Shown here piece by piece: positions 35,238 to 42,961 of a stretch of DNA of 64,000 bases. The first letter of the stretch is position 1. The number at the start of each line of letters is the position of its first letter. The stretch comes from Gemmatimonadales bacterium (lineage in GTDB: Bacteria; Gemmatimonadota; Gemmatimonadetes; Gemmatimonadales; GWC2-71-9): the NCBI GenBank assembly GCA_036500345.1, contig DASYCE010000017.1, forward strand, positions 74,071 to 138,070, read 5' to 3'. The notes below the pieces were generated by a model. The model was given only the letters and a program-made list of their open reading frames with translations, did not search any database and was not told the origin of the DNA. A program made the position numbers and the translations under genes.

Positions 35238-35587
35238 GACCGGTCCGGCACGATCCGCAACCGCTTCTCGGCGACGAGCGCCGCATGCCTGAGCCGATGC
35301 GCTTCGGTCGCCAGTGCCCGGCGACCGGTCGCGGTCAGCGTATAGTACTTTCGCGGCAGCCCGGGGTGCCGCGGCACATCTGTATCCTCGGCCGTTTCGC
35401 GCACGAATCCGTTCCCCATCAGCCGCCCGATCACACGGTACAGCGAGCCGGCCGGCGGGTTGAGCGTTCCCGACGACTCGTCCGCCACGGCGGTCCGGAT
35501 CGCGTAGCCGTAGAGCGGCGCCCCGGCGAGCGCCAGGAGGACGTGGAATTCGAGGGGGCTCAGTTCGGGAACGCGCGGCCGGTGCAC
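35234..35587 (-). CDS. PadR-family transcriptional regulator (module 1)
   Basis: A 117-residue winged-helix regulator with the PadR pattern: LEFHVLLALAGAPLYGYAIRTAV, then GSLYRVIGRLMGNGFV and the basic wing GLPRKYYTLTATGRRAL. It probably represses its own operon, including the ADOP permease that starts within its stop codon. GTG start at 35587 has GGAG 5 bp upstream. Compared with the second PadR at 55.5 kb, the N-terminal helix differs, so the two likely read different operators. Confidence 0.93.
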   Translation of the reverse strand: MHRPRVPELSPLEFHVLLALAGAPLYGYAIRTAVADESSGTLNPPAGSLYRVIGRLMGNGFVRETAEDTDVPRHPGLPRKYYTLTATGRRALATEAHRLRHAALVAEKRLRIVPDRS

Positions 35588-35615
35588 GATGACTCCAGGG
35601 TAATTGCTCCTTGAG

Positions 35616-35621
35616 AGTATA
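35616..35621 (-). promoter_or_regulatory. Candidate -10 of padR/ADOP module 1
   Basis: TATACT on the minus strand lies about 29 bp ahead of the GTG. No clear -35 is present. The surrounding GAGAGTATATAGAC is partly symmetric and may be part of an operator. Confidence 0.35.
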
Positions 35622-35650
35622 TAGACACCGCCGCCACCGGGAAGGTTGCC

Positions 35651-35666
35651 ACCGGCGGTCGCCGGT
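35651..35666. repeat. Inverted repeat between padR and the E1alpha gene
   Basis: ACCGGCG-GT-CGCCGGT, perfect 7-bp arms, in the divergent 157-bp gap. Followed on the plus strand by TTGACC at about 35676, a possible -35 for the dehydrogenase operon. It could be an operator. Confidence 0.35.
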
Positions 35667-35744
35667 CCGCCGTGCTTGACCTAAATCGGTGCCACACCGA
35701 AGTTTCCGCCCCTGCTCGATTCCACTGCGAGGCGCGCTTTCAGC

Positions 35745-36845
35745 ATGGCAGTTCGGACCTCTTCCCGCGACACCGCGCCACCTGCCGGCCTTTCCCGTGC
35801 ACAGCTGCTGGAGCTCTATCGCTGGATGCGGCTTACCCGCACGCTTGAGGAGCGTCTGGTCGCCCTCTACCGGCAGACCAAGGTGGTCGGCGGGCTCTTC
35901 CGGTCACTCGGCCAGGAGGCGTGCGCCGTCGGCTCCGCCTTCGCGCTGGAGCGTCGCGACGTTCTCTCGCCGCTGATTCGCAATCTCGGATCGATGCTGG
36001 TGAAGGGCGCGGAGCCGCTGGAGATCCTGCGCCAGTACATGGCCAAGGGGAATTCGCCGACGCGCGGCCGGGAGCTCAACATCCATTTCGGCGACGTGGT
36101 CGACCGCAACTTCGTGGGCCAGATCTCGCATCTCGGCGACATGGTCCCGGTGATGGCCGGGGTGACGCTCACCTTCAAGATGCGGAACGAACCGCGCGTC
36201 GGCCTGGTCTATGTTGGCGACGGCGCGACGAGCACCGGTGCATTTCACGAAGGAATCAACTTCGCCGCAGTGCAGCGCTGTCCACTCGTCGTCGTGGTCG
36301 AGAACAACGGCTACGCCTACTCCACGCCGACGAACAGGCAGACCGCCGCCGATCGTCTTGTCGACAAGGCCGCGGGATACGGCGTGCCGGGCGTGCGCGC
36401 CGACGGAAACGACGTCCTCGAGGTCTATCGCGTCACCCGCGCCGCGGTCGACAACGCTCGCGCCGGTGGCGGCGTGACACTCCTCGAGTTGATGACGTAC
36501 CGCCGGAAGGGGCATGCGGAGCATGACTCCCAGAGCTACGTCCCGCCCGGCGAAATCGAGACATGGGCGGCGACCAACGATCCGGTCGATCGCTATGTGG
36601 CGCGCCTCGCCGACGAATTCGGTTTCGACGCATCCGAACTCGCGGCGATTGATGACGAGGTGCGCGCGACCGTCGACGCCGTGACGGACGAAGCGGAGTC
36701 CGCCCCGCCGTGCGACGGCCCCGATGCGCTCCGCGGCGTGTACGCCGATCCGGGGGAGATGCCCGTGCTCTGGTATCGCGGAGAGGCGTCGAGTGCGGTG
36801 ACCGCGCACGAGCGCCCGGTCTCGTGGGGGACGCACGATGGCTGA
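35745..36845 (+). CDS. 2-oxo acid dehydrogenase E1 component, alpha subunit
   Basis: A 366-residue cytoplasmic protein. The thiamine diphosphate motif is GDGATSTGAFHEGINFAAVQ (GDG near 157) with the closing ENNGYAYS near 186. Substrate-side helix ELYRWMRLTRTLEERL at the N-terminus is common to pyruvate and branched-chain E1alpha. The subunit pairs with E1beta, whose ATG starts 8 bp before this stop. Whether it works on pyruvate or branched-chain 2-oxo acids cannot be told; the N-terminal sequence looks closer to the branched-chain group. Confidence 0.92.
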   Translation: MAVRTSSRDTAPPAGLSRAQLLELYRWMRLTRTLEERLVALYRQTKVVGGLFRSLGQEACAVGSAFALERRDVLSPLIRNLGSMLVKGAEPLEILRQYMAKGNSPTRGRELNIHFGDVVDRNFVGQISHLGDMVPVMAGVTLTFKMRNEPRVGLVYVGDGATSTGAFHEGINFAAVQRCPLVVVVENNGYAYSTPTNRQTAADRLVDKAAGYGVPGVRADGNDVLEVYRVTRAAVDNARAGGGVTLLELMTYRRKGHAEHDSQSYVPPGEIETWAATNDPVDRYVARLADEFGFDASELAAIDDEVRATVDAVTDEAESAPPCDGPDALRGVYADPGEMPVLWYRGEASSAVTAHERPVSWGTHDG

Positions 36846-37815
36846 GATCACCTTTGTCGAGGCGATTCGCGAGGGATTGCTGGAAGAGATGGAACGCGAC
36901 CCGAACGTCTTCTGTCTCGGCGAGGACATCGGCCGGTACGGCGGCGCGTTCAAGGCGACCGACGGACTCCTCGACCGGTTTGGCGAGGGACGCGTGATCG
37001 ACGCGCCGATTTCGGAAGCCGCGATCGTCGGCGCTGCCGCGGGCGCCGCGCACTACGGCATGCGACCGGTCTGCGAGATGCAGTTCATCGATTTCATCTC
37101 ATGCGCATACGACATGCTGACCAACTACGTCGCGACCGCGCGCTACCGAGCGATGTTGCCCTGCCCGATCGTCGTGCGCGGTCCGTCGGGTGGCTACGTC
37201 CGGGGCGGGCCGTTCCACTCGCAGAATCCCGAAGCGGCGTTTCTGCACACTCCCGGTCTCAAGATCGCCTATCCGTCGACCGCCGAAGACGCCAAGGGAA
37301 TGTTGAAGGCGGCGATCCGCGACGACGATCCCGTGCTCTTCTTCGAGCACAAGTATCTCTATCGACGGATCAAGGGGACGATGCCGTCCGGCGATCATGT
37401 CGTGCCGCTCGGGAAGGCCCGCGTCGCCCGCGAAGGGCGCGATCTGTCGATCATCACCTACGCGGCGACGGTCTGGAAGGCGCTGGAAGCAGCGGAGGAA
37501 CTGGAGCGGTCGGACGGCCTGTCGGTCGAGGTAATCGATCTGCGCTCCTTGCTGCCGCTCGATGACGATGCCATCGTTGCCACGGTGCGGAAGACCAATC
37601 GAGTGCTCGTGGTGCATGAGGACACGGTGACCGGCGGCATCGCCGGCGAAATCACTGCGCGGATCAACGAGCTCTGCTTCGAGTGGCTCGACGCGCCGGT
37701 GCGGCGTGTCGCCGCGCACGACGTGCCGTTGCCGTACGCGCCCCCGCTCGAGGATTTCGTCCTCCCGCAAACATCGGATATTGTGCGCGCGAGCCGCTGG
37801 CTCGCCGCCTACTGA
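36838..37815 (+). CDS. 2-oxo acid dehydrogenase E1 component, beta subunit
   Basis: A 325-residue protein of the transketolase-like E1beta family. LGEDIGRYGGAFKATDGLLDRFG near 25-48, then DAPISEAAIVGAAAGAAHYGMRPVCEMQFIDF, and the C-terminal transketolase domain (DLRSLLPLDDDAIVATVRKTNRVLVVHED) are all present. It joins with E1alpha as an alpha2beta2 tetramer that decarboxylates the 2-oxo acid and passes the acyl group to E2. The start overlaps E1alpha by 8 bp. Confidence 0.95.
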   Translation: MAEITFVEAIREGLLEEMERDPNVFCLGEDIGRYGGAFKATDGLLDRFGEGRVIDAPISEAAIVGAAAGAAHYGMRPVCEMQFIDFISCAYDMLTNYVATARYRAMLPCPIVVRGPSGGYVRGGPFHSQNPEAAFLHTPGLKIAYPSTAEDAKGMLKAAIRDDDPVLFFEHKYLYRRIKGTMPSGDHVVPLGKARVAREGRDLSIITYAATVWKALEAAEELERSDGLSVEVIDLRSLLPLDDDAIVATVRKTNRVLVVHEDTVTGGIAGEITARINELCFEWLDAPVRRVAAHDVPLPYAPPLEDFVLPQTSDIVRASRWLAAY

Positions 37816-37837
37816 ACGCAGTCGAACAGGAGTCAAC

Positions 37838-39229
37838 GTGGCGCGAATTGATGTCATCATGCCGCAAATGGGCGAATCGATCGCCGAAGGAACGATGTCG
37901 AAGTGGCTCAAGAAGGTCGGTGACGCCGTGAAGCGCGACGAGCCGATCTTCGAGATCTCCACCGACAAGGTCGACGCAGAGATTCCTGCGCCGAACGGCG
38001 GCGTGCTGACCGAAGTCCTGGTCACCGAGGGGCAGACCGTCGCGGTGGGGACGATCGTCGGGCGGATCGAGACCGAAGCTGGCGCGGCGGCCGCGGCCTC
38101 CGCGCCGGCGACGAGTGCACCGGCTCCCGCCGCACCGCCGGCGAAGGCGCCGGAACCGGCACCGGCAAGGGCAGCGACACCGGTACCGGCCGCGAAGCCG
38201 GCACCCGCACCGGCAGCATCGAGCGCGCCAGAACCAGCCGCGGGGACCGAGTCGGCGGAGGATCGCCTCAAGCGGAAATCAACGCCGCTGGTGCGCAAGA
38301 TGGTCGAAGAGCATCACCTCGATCTCGGGGCGATTCCCGGAAGCGGATCGGCGGGTCGGGTGACCAAACAGGATGTCCTGAGCTATCTCGAGTCGGGTGC
38401 GCCCGCTCCGGAGCCATCGCGTGCTGCCGACCTGGCACCCGCGGCGATGAGCACGTCGTCGGTGGCACCGGCCGCCCCCTCGGCACCGGTCTCCGTCCCG
38501 GCCAGCGCGACCGTGGCGGCGTGGGAGGGCGATCGCGTCGAACCGTGGAGCAGGATTCGCAAGCTCACCGCCGACCACATGGTGATGTCGCGCCGGGTGT
38601 CCGCGCACGTCAATTCGCTGATCGAAATCGACTTCACGCACGTGGCCCAGGTCCGCAAGCGGTATCGCGACGTCTACGCCGAGCGCGGCGTCAACCTGAC
38701 GTTCCTGGCATTCATCGCCAAGGCGATCGCGGAGAATCTCCGCAAGCATCCGATCGTCAACGCCGCGGTGTCCGGCGACAATACCATCTATCGCCGCGAC
38801 ATCAATCTCGGCATCGCCGTGGCGCTCGACTGGGGCCTGATCGTCCCGGTGGTTCGCCACGCGGACGAGTTGTCGCTGCTCGGCATCGCGCGCGCGGTAC
38901 AGGATCTGGCCGAGCGCGCCCGGGGCAAGCGGCTCAATCCCGACGACGTGCAGAAGGGGACATTCACCATCACCAATCCGGGTGGCTTCGGCACCTACGT
39001 CGGCACGCCGGTGATCAACCAGCCGCAGGTCGCGATTCTCGCCGTCGGTGCGATCGAGAAGCGGCCGTCGGTGGTGACCCTTCCCGACGGCAGCGACACG
39101 ATCGGCGTACGCACCAAGGGAATGTTCTGCCTTGCGTACGATCATCGCGTGGTCGACGGTGCGGATGCCGACCGATTCCTCGCGGATGTTCGCAAGACGT
39201 TGCACACCTTCCCGGAGCATCAGGGGTAG
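37838..39229 (+). CDS. Dihydrolipoamide acyltransferase (E2) of the 2-oxo acid dehydrogenase complex
   Basis: A 463-residue protein with one lipoyl domain (about 1-78) whose lipoylated lysine is K44 in STDKVDAE, an Ala/Pro-rich flexible linker (about 80-135), a peripheral-subunit-binding domain (about 147-185, STPLVRKMVEEHHLDLG), a second linker, and the catalytic domain (about 235-463) with the active-site motif DHRVVDGADADRF. The start is GTG at 37838 with AGGAG 5 bp upstream. E1 genes are just upstream. No dihydrolipoamide dehydrogenase (E3) lies in the window, so E3 must come from elsewhere. Confidence 0.95.
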   Translation: MARIDVIMPQMGESIAEGTMSKWLKKVGDAVKRDEPIFEISTDKVDAEIPAPNGGVLTEVLVTEGQTVAVGTIVGRIETEAGAAAAASAPATSAPAPAAPPAKAPEPAPARAATPVPAAKPAPAPAASSAPEPAAGTESAEDRLKRKSTPLVRKMVEEHHLDLGAIPGSGSAGRVTKQDVLSYLESGAPAPEPSRAADLAPAAMSTSSVAPAAPSAPVSVPASATVAAWEGDRVEPWSRIRKLTADHMVMSRRVSAHVNSLIEIDFTHVAQVRKRYRDVYAERGVNLTFLAFIAKAIAENLRKHPIVNAAVSGDNTIYRRDINLGIAVALDWGLIVPVVRHADELSLLGIARAVQDLAERARGKRLNPDDVQKGTFTITNPGGFGTYVGTPVINQPQVAILAVGAIEKRPSVVTLPDGSDTIGVRTKGMFCLAYDHRVVDGADADRFLADVRKTLHTFPEHQG

Positions 39230-39287
39230 CTGGCGCGGTGCAGGTGAGGCAGGTCGCACGACGCGGTGGCGTCATCAAGGAGGTACT

Positions 39288-39557
39288 GTGGCGCGGCAGA
39301 TACGGGATGCAGCGGGGGCGATCTGGGAAGTGGTGCCCAGTGGTCGCCGGACGCAGTACGGCGCCGACGAGTCGTCGCTGGAATTCCAGCGAATCGGCGG
39401 CAACGGTGAACTTCGTTTCGCCCGCTATTCTCCCCGCGGCGCCAAGGCGCTGGAGATTGCGCTTGAAGAGGCGACGGACCAGGCGCTGCAAACGCTGTTG
39501 TCGCAATCGCAGCCGGCGTGGACATCGCCGGACGGGAGCTACGGCCGCCTGACGTGA
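39288..39557 (+). CDS. Small protein of unknown function
   Basis: An 89-residue soluble protein. GTG at 39288 has a very strong ribosome site AAGGAGGT 4 bp upstream, which argues for real translation. The sequence contains IWEVVPSGRRTQYG and FQRIGGNGELRFARY, an all-beta start followed by an amphipathic helix (ALEIALEEATDQALQTLL). I do not recognise the family. Its stop overlaps the GTG of the PHP gene by 4 bp, so both are made together. Confidence 0.75.
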   Translation: MARQIRDAAGAIWEVVPSGRRTQYGADESSLEFQRIGGNGELRFARYSPRGAKALEIALEEATDQALQTLLSQSQPAWTSPDGSYGRLT

Positions 39558-40390
39558 TCGATCTCCACTGCCATTCGACGGCATCGGACGGTCTTCTCTC
39601 GCCCGCCGACGTTGTCGCTGCCGCGGCGGCGGCCGGACTCATGGCGGTGGCCCTGACCGACCACGACACCCTCGCCGGCCTTCCCGAGGCGCGCGTCACC
39701 GCCGCGAGGCTCGGCGTCGAACTGATCGGTGGATGCGAATTCTCCGTCGGCGTCACGTGGGGAGAGATGCATCTACTGGCGTACTTCCTCGAGCCCGGAA
39801 CTGTGGCGGTCGAAGCCGCCCTCGCCGACGCGCGCGCCGATCGGTCGCGCCGCGCCTCCGCCATGGTGACACAACTCTCCCGCCTCGGCGTCCCGCTGAC
39901 ACTCGATGATGTCCGGACCGAGGCGAATGGTGGCGCGATGGGTCGACCCCATGTTGCTCGCGCGTTGCATCGGCGTGGCCACGTCCCGTCGGTGCAGGCG
40001 GCGTTCGATCGATACATCGGCCGCGGTCGCCCGGCGTTCGTCGAGAAGGAACTTCCGGCGTTCAGTGCGATCGCCGAGCTGGTTCACCGGTGCGGCGGAA
40101 TCGTGTCGGCGGCGCACCTCAAGGGGTACGGCACCAGGAACAACCTCGAGCGGCTGAAGCACGAGGGGCTCGACGCCGTCGAAACGCGGCACCCCAGTCA
40201 TCACGGCGACACCCTCGCGACGATCACCGAGGCTGCGTTGTCGCTCGACCTCGCGCGCACCGGAGGGTCGGACTGGCACGGCGAAACGGACCCGAGCGGA
40301 ACCCACGCCACGCTCGGTTCGCAGCATGTACCCGACGAATGGCTCGTCGCGTTGCGGGCGCGGGCCGCAGCACGCGCCGGGAACGGTTGA
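39554..40390 (+). CDS. PHP-domain phosphoesterase (YciV/TrpH-like)
   Basis: A 278-residue cytoplasmic protein. Metal-binding HxH is at H5 and H7 (LHCHSTASDG), a TDHDTLAG follows near 36, and later H and D ligands are in GGIVSAAHLKG and TGGSDWHGE. This is the YciV/TrpH (RNase AM) type of PHP protein, whose members act on nucleoside 3',5'-bisphosphates or trim RNA 5' ends. The start is GTG overlapping the small gene ahead by 4 bp; the SDR gene starts directly after its stop. Specific substrate is inferred from family only. Confidence 0.9.
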   Translation: MIDLHCHSTASDGLLSPADVVAAAAAAGLMAVALTDHDTLAGLPEARVTAARLGVELIGGCEFSVGVTWGEMHLLAYFLEPGTVAVEAALADARADRSRRASAMVTQLSRLGVPLTLDDVRTEANGGAMGRPHVARALHRRGHVPSVQAAFDRYIGRGRPAFVEKELPAFSAIAELVHRCGGIVSAAHLKGYGTRNNLERLKHEGLDAVETRHPSHHGDTLATITEAALSLDLARTGGSDWHGETDPSGTHATLGSQHVPDEWLVALRARAAARAGNG

Positions 40391-41125
40391 ATGGAACTCG
40401 ACGGGCGAGTGGCACTCGTGACCGGCGGGGCTGTCCGGCTCGGTCGCGCGTTCGCCGAGGCGCTGGCGGGGCGCGGGATGCGCGTCGCCGTGCATTACGG
40501 TTCGTCGAGCAGGGAAGCCGACGAAGTGGTGGCGGCGCTGCGATCACGCGGCGCCGATGCGGCTGCGTTCGGTGCCGATCTTCGTGACGTGTCGGCGGCG
40601 CTGAAGCTGGTCGATGATGTGGTGCAGCACTTCGGACAGCTTGACCTGCTGCTCAATTCGGCCGCGGTGATGGAACGGATCGGTGTTGCGGATACATCGG
40701 CCGAGCAGTGGGACGATGTCCTCAATCTCAATCTTCGCGCCCCGTTCTTTCTCGCACAGCGTGCCGCTCCGCATCTCGCGAAAACCCACGGCACGATCAT
40801 CAACATGGCCGACCTCGGCGGACTCGAGCCGTGGCCCGGCTACGCTGCCCATTCAATCAGCAAGGCGGGAGTGGTGATGTTGACCAAGGTCCTCGCCACG
40901 GCGCTCGCCCCGGATGTCCGCGTCAACGCGCTCGCGCCCGGGACCGTCATGGTGCCGGATGACTTCGACAAGGCGAAGCGGGACTTTCTCTCGGCAACCA
41001 CGCCGATGCAGCGCCTCGGGACGCCCGAGGATGCCGTGCAGGCGATGCTCTTCCTCGCCGAGCGGGCAGATTTCATCACGGGAGAGATCCTCGTGGTTGA
41101 CGGCGGGCGAGTATTGCGCCGATGA
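40391..41125 (+). CDS. SDR-family oxidoreductase, pteridine-reductase-like, with a changed active site
   Basis: A 244-residue Rossmann enzyme with the cofactor turn TGGAVRLGRAFAEAL near 11 and NSAAV near 90. Asp in INMADLGG replaces the classical SDR serine, as in pteridine reductases (PTR1, FolM). The YxxxK site reads H-S-I-S-K, so the tyrosine is replaced by histidine, while another tyrosine (GYAAHS) is three residues earlier. A real catalytic shift or an inactive fold are both possible. It starts on the base after the PHP stop and overlaps the next gene by 4 bp. Confidence 0.85.
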   Translation: MELDGRVALVTGGAVRLGRAFAEALAGRGMRVAVHYGSSSREADEVVAALRSRGADAAAFGADLRDVSAALKLVDDVVQHFGQLDLLLNSAAVMERIGVADTSAEQWDDVLNLNLRAPFFLAQRAAPHLAKTHGTIINMADLGGLEPWPGYAAHSISKAGVVMLTKVLATALAPDVRVNALAPGTVMVPDDFDKAKRDFLSATTPMQRLGTPEDAVQAMLFLAERADFITGEILVVDGGRVLRR

Positions 41126-41871
41126 TCGCGCTCGGTGACGTGGCGATCATGGGCGGCGGCTGCTATGGCACCTTCTATCTCGAACAGCTGGAATCGGCAC
41201 GCGCCAGGGGCGCGGCGACGATTCGCCAGGTCCTGGTCGTCGATCACGATGCGGGATGCCAAGCGGCGCCCGCGATCGGGGCGGGGAGTACGCTCGTCGT
41301 TGCCGACTGGGGTGATTTTCTCGACCGCTGGCTCGGCGACCAGTCGCGCGATCGCGATGGCCTCGCCGACACAATTGTCCCAACGCCGCTCATGCCGCAC
41401 CTTCTGGCGCAGTGGCTGGAGCGGGCGGCGCGAAACCGGTGGCCCGACCGTGACGTCGCCCTCGTGGCCGCCGACGAACCACTCGGAACACCGTTCGACC
41501 GACTCGGCGCGGATGGCGTGCGGTACGTGTCGTTCGCGGACTGGATCTGCCCGATGCACTGCGTCGAACCGCTCATCTGCCCGATGATCAAGGCGCCGCG
41601 CACCTGGGAGATGGAAGACTCGGTAACCGACTGGACGACACGACACGGTGCATCCCGACCGACAGCCGGCCCGGCACTCTTCACCTGCCGGCACGCCGTG
41701 TATGGCGTCGGCATGTATCCTGCCCGTATCGCGACCGAGGCGTTCGAGGCCTTTGTTCCGGTGGCCAGCGCCGACACAGGTGGCGACCTCGTGATCGGGT
41801 CGATCTCCGCATGCCACGGCGCGATCGCGTTGCTGCGGGTTGGTCCCGCAGTGCGAGCGGTCGCGGCGTGA
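41122..41871 (+). CDS. Unknown protein with Rossmann-like start and paired cysteines
   Basis: A 249-residue soluble protein I cannot assign. It begins with VAIMGGGCYGTFYLEQL, a GxGxxG-like turn, then a strand QVLVVDHDAGC as in NAD(P)-binding folds. A middle segment CPMHCVEPLICPM has three cysteines in 11 residues, able to bind metal or a cluster, and a late CRHAVYGVGMYPAR. ATG overlaps the SDR stop by 4 bp, so the product is made together with the SDR, PHP and small protein. The four may form one pathway or stress response, but no known scheme fits. Confidence 0.75.
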   Translation: MIALGDVAIMGGGCYGTFYLEQLESARARGAATIRQVLVVDHDAGCQAAPAIGAGSTLVVADWGDFLDRWLGDQSRDRDGLADTIVPTPLMPHLLAQWLERAARNRWPDRDVALVAADEPLGTPFDRLGADGVRYVSFADWICPMHCVEPLICPMIKAPRTWEMEDSVTDWTTRHGASRPTAGPALFTCRHAVYGVGMYPARIATEAFEAFVPVASADTGGDLVIGSISACHGAIALLRVGPAVRAVAA

Positions 41872-41903
41872 TCCTCCCCGCGGAGGGGAACCGTCGGTTG
41901 TTC

Positions 41904-41909
41904 TATATT
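41904..41909 (+). promoter_or_regulatory. Candidate -10 box of trxB
   Basis: TATATT, 48 bp before the trxB start, in the same CTATATTC context as the box ahead of the LytS-type kinase gene. Confidence 0.4.
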
Positions 41910-41957
41910 CGCACGGCACAGATGCGGTGAACCATTGACCTCCGGTGACGATTCGCG

Positions 41958-42935
41958 ATGACCGACCCCTTTGCTCCGCCCCCTGACGAAATCGGCACTG
42001 AATTCGACGTGATCATCATCGGCGCCGGCCCCGCGGGGCTCTGCGCCGCGATGTACTCCGGCCGCGGCATGCTCCGGGCGGTCGTGCTCGAGCGCGGCAT
42101 CCCCGGCGGCGAGCTTCTCAATACCGAGAAGGTCGAGGACTACCCGGGATTCGTCTCGATTCTCGGTCCCGATCTGGCCGAGAAGATGACCGTGCACGCC
42201 AAGGAGTTCGGCGCCGACATCCGGATGGAGGAAGCGACGTCAATCGTCCGGCGCGACGACGGGATCTTCGAGGTCACTACGATGAGCGGTGCCGTCTTCA
42301 CCGCACCGGCGGTGATCCTCACGGCCGGCGGCACGCCAAACAAGCTCGGTGTCCCGGGCGAAGCAGAGTACGCGGGGAAGGGCGTCTCCTACTGCGCGGT
42401 ATGTGACGGCGCATTCTTCAAGGGCGAGACGATCGCGGTGATCGGTGGTGGCGATGCCGCGGTCGAAGAGGCCGACTATCTCACTCGCTATGCGGCGAAG
42501 GTGTACATCGTGCATCGGCGCGAGGAATTCCGCGCCGCTCGCGTGCTGCAGGAACGGGCGTTCTTCAATCCGAAGATCGAGGTCCTCTGGAACCGGAAGG
42601 TGCTGGAGATGCTCGGGGACGGTCGCGGATTGCAGCGGCTGACGATGGAAGACACGACCAGCGGCGAAGTGTCCGAACTCCCGGTGACCGGCGCCTTCGT
42701 GTTCATCGGCTTCACCCCGAACTCCGGGCTCGTGAAGCAGCACATCGAGCACGATCCCGCCGGGTACCTGATCACCAATGACCGGATGGAAACGTCGATT
42801 CCCGGCCTCTTCGCCGCGGGCGATCTCCGGGTGCAGCTCACCCGCCAGGTCACGACTGCCGTTGGTGATGCCACGACCGCCGCGATTGCCGTCGAGAAGT
42901 TCCTCGCGGCCCGGAAAGAGGTCAATCCGGTCTGA
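41958..42935 (+). CDS. trxB: Thioredoxin-disulfide reductase
   Basis: A 325-residue flavoenzyme. FAD site IIIGAGPAGLCAAMY near 17, active disulfide CAVC in SYCAVCDGAFF near 148, NADPH site VIGGGDAAVEEADYL near 168, and the closing FAD motif AAGDLRVQLTRQVTTAVGDATTAAI near 285 are all seen. It passes electrons from NADPH to thioredoxin. Upstream lies a short leader with its own -10; the aspartase gene follows after 26 bp. Confidence 0.96.
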   Translation: MTDPFAPPPDEIGTEFDVIIIGAGPAGLCAAMYSGRGMLRAVVLERGIPGGELLNTEKVEDYPGFVSILGPDLAEKMTVHAKEFGADIRMEEATSIVRRDDGIFEVTTMSGAVFTAPAVILTAGGTPNKLGVPGEAEYAGKGVSYCAVCDGAFFKGETIAVIGGGDAAVEEADYLTRYAAKVYIVHRREEFRAARVLQERAFFNPKIEVLWNRKVLEMLGDGRGLQRLTMEDTTSGEVSELPVTGAFVFIGFTPNSGLVKQHIEHDPAGYLITNDRMETSIPGLFAAGDLRVQLTRQVTTAVGDATTAAIAVEKFLAARKEVNPV

Positions 42936-42948
42936 CCGGAGTGCCGTA

Positions 42949-42954
42949 TACATT
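42949..42954 (+). promoter_or_regulatory. Candidate -10 of aspA (leaderless type)
   Basis: TACATT ends 7 nt before the ATG at 42962. There is no Shine-Dalgarno sequence between the box and the start. Confidence 0.4.
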
Positions 42955-42961
42955 TCCCGGC

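Noticed and set aside
38080-38240. GC-rich repeats GCACCGGC in the E2 gene as a microsatellite
   Set aside because: They encode the normal Ala/Pro linker between lipoyl and binding domains.
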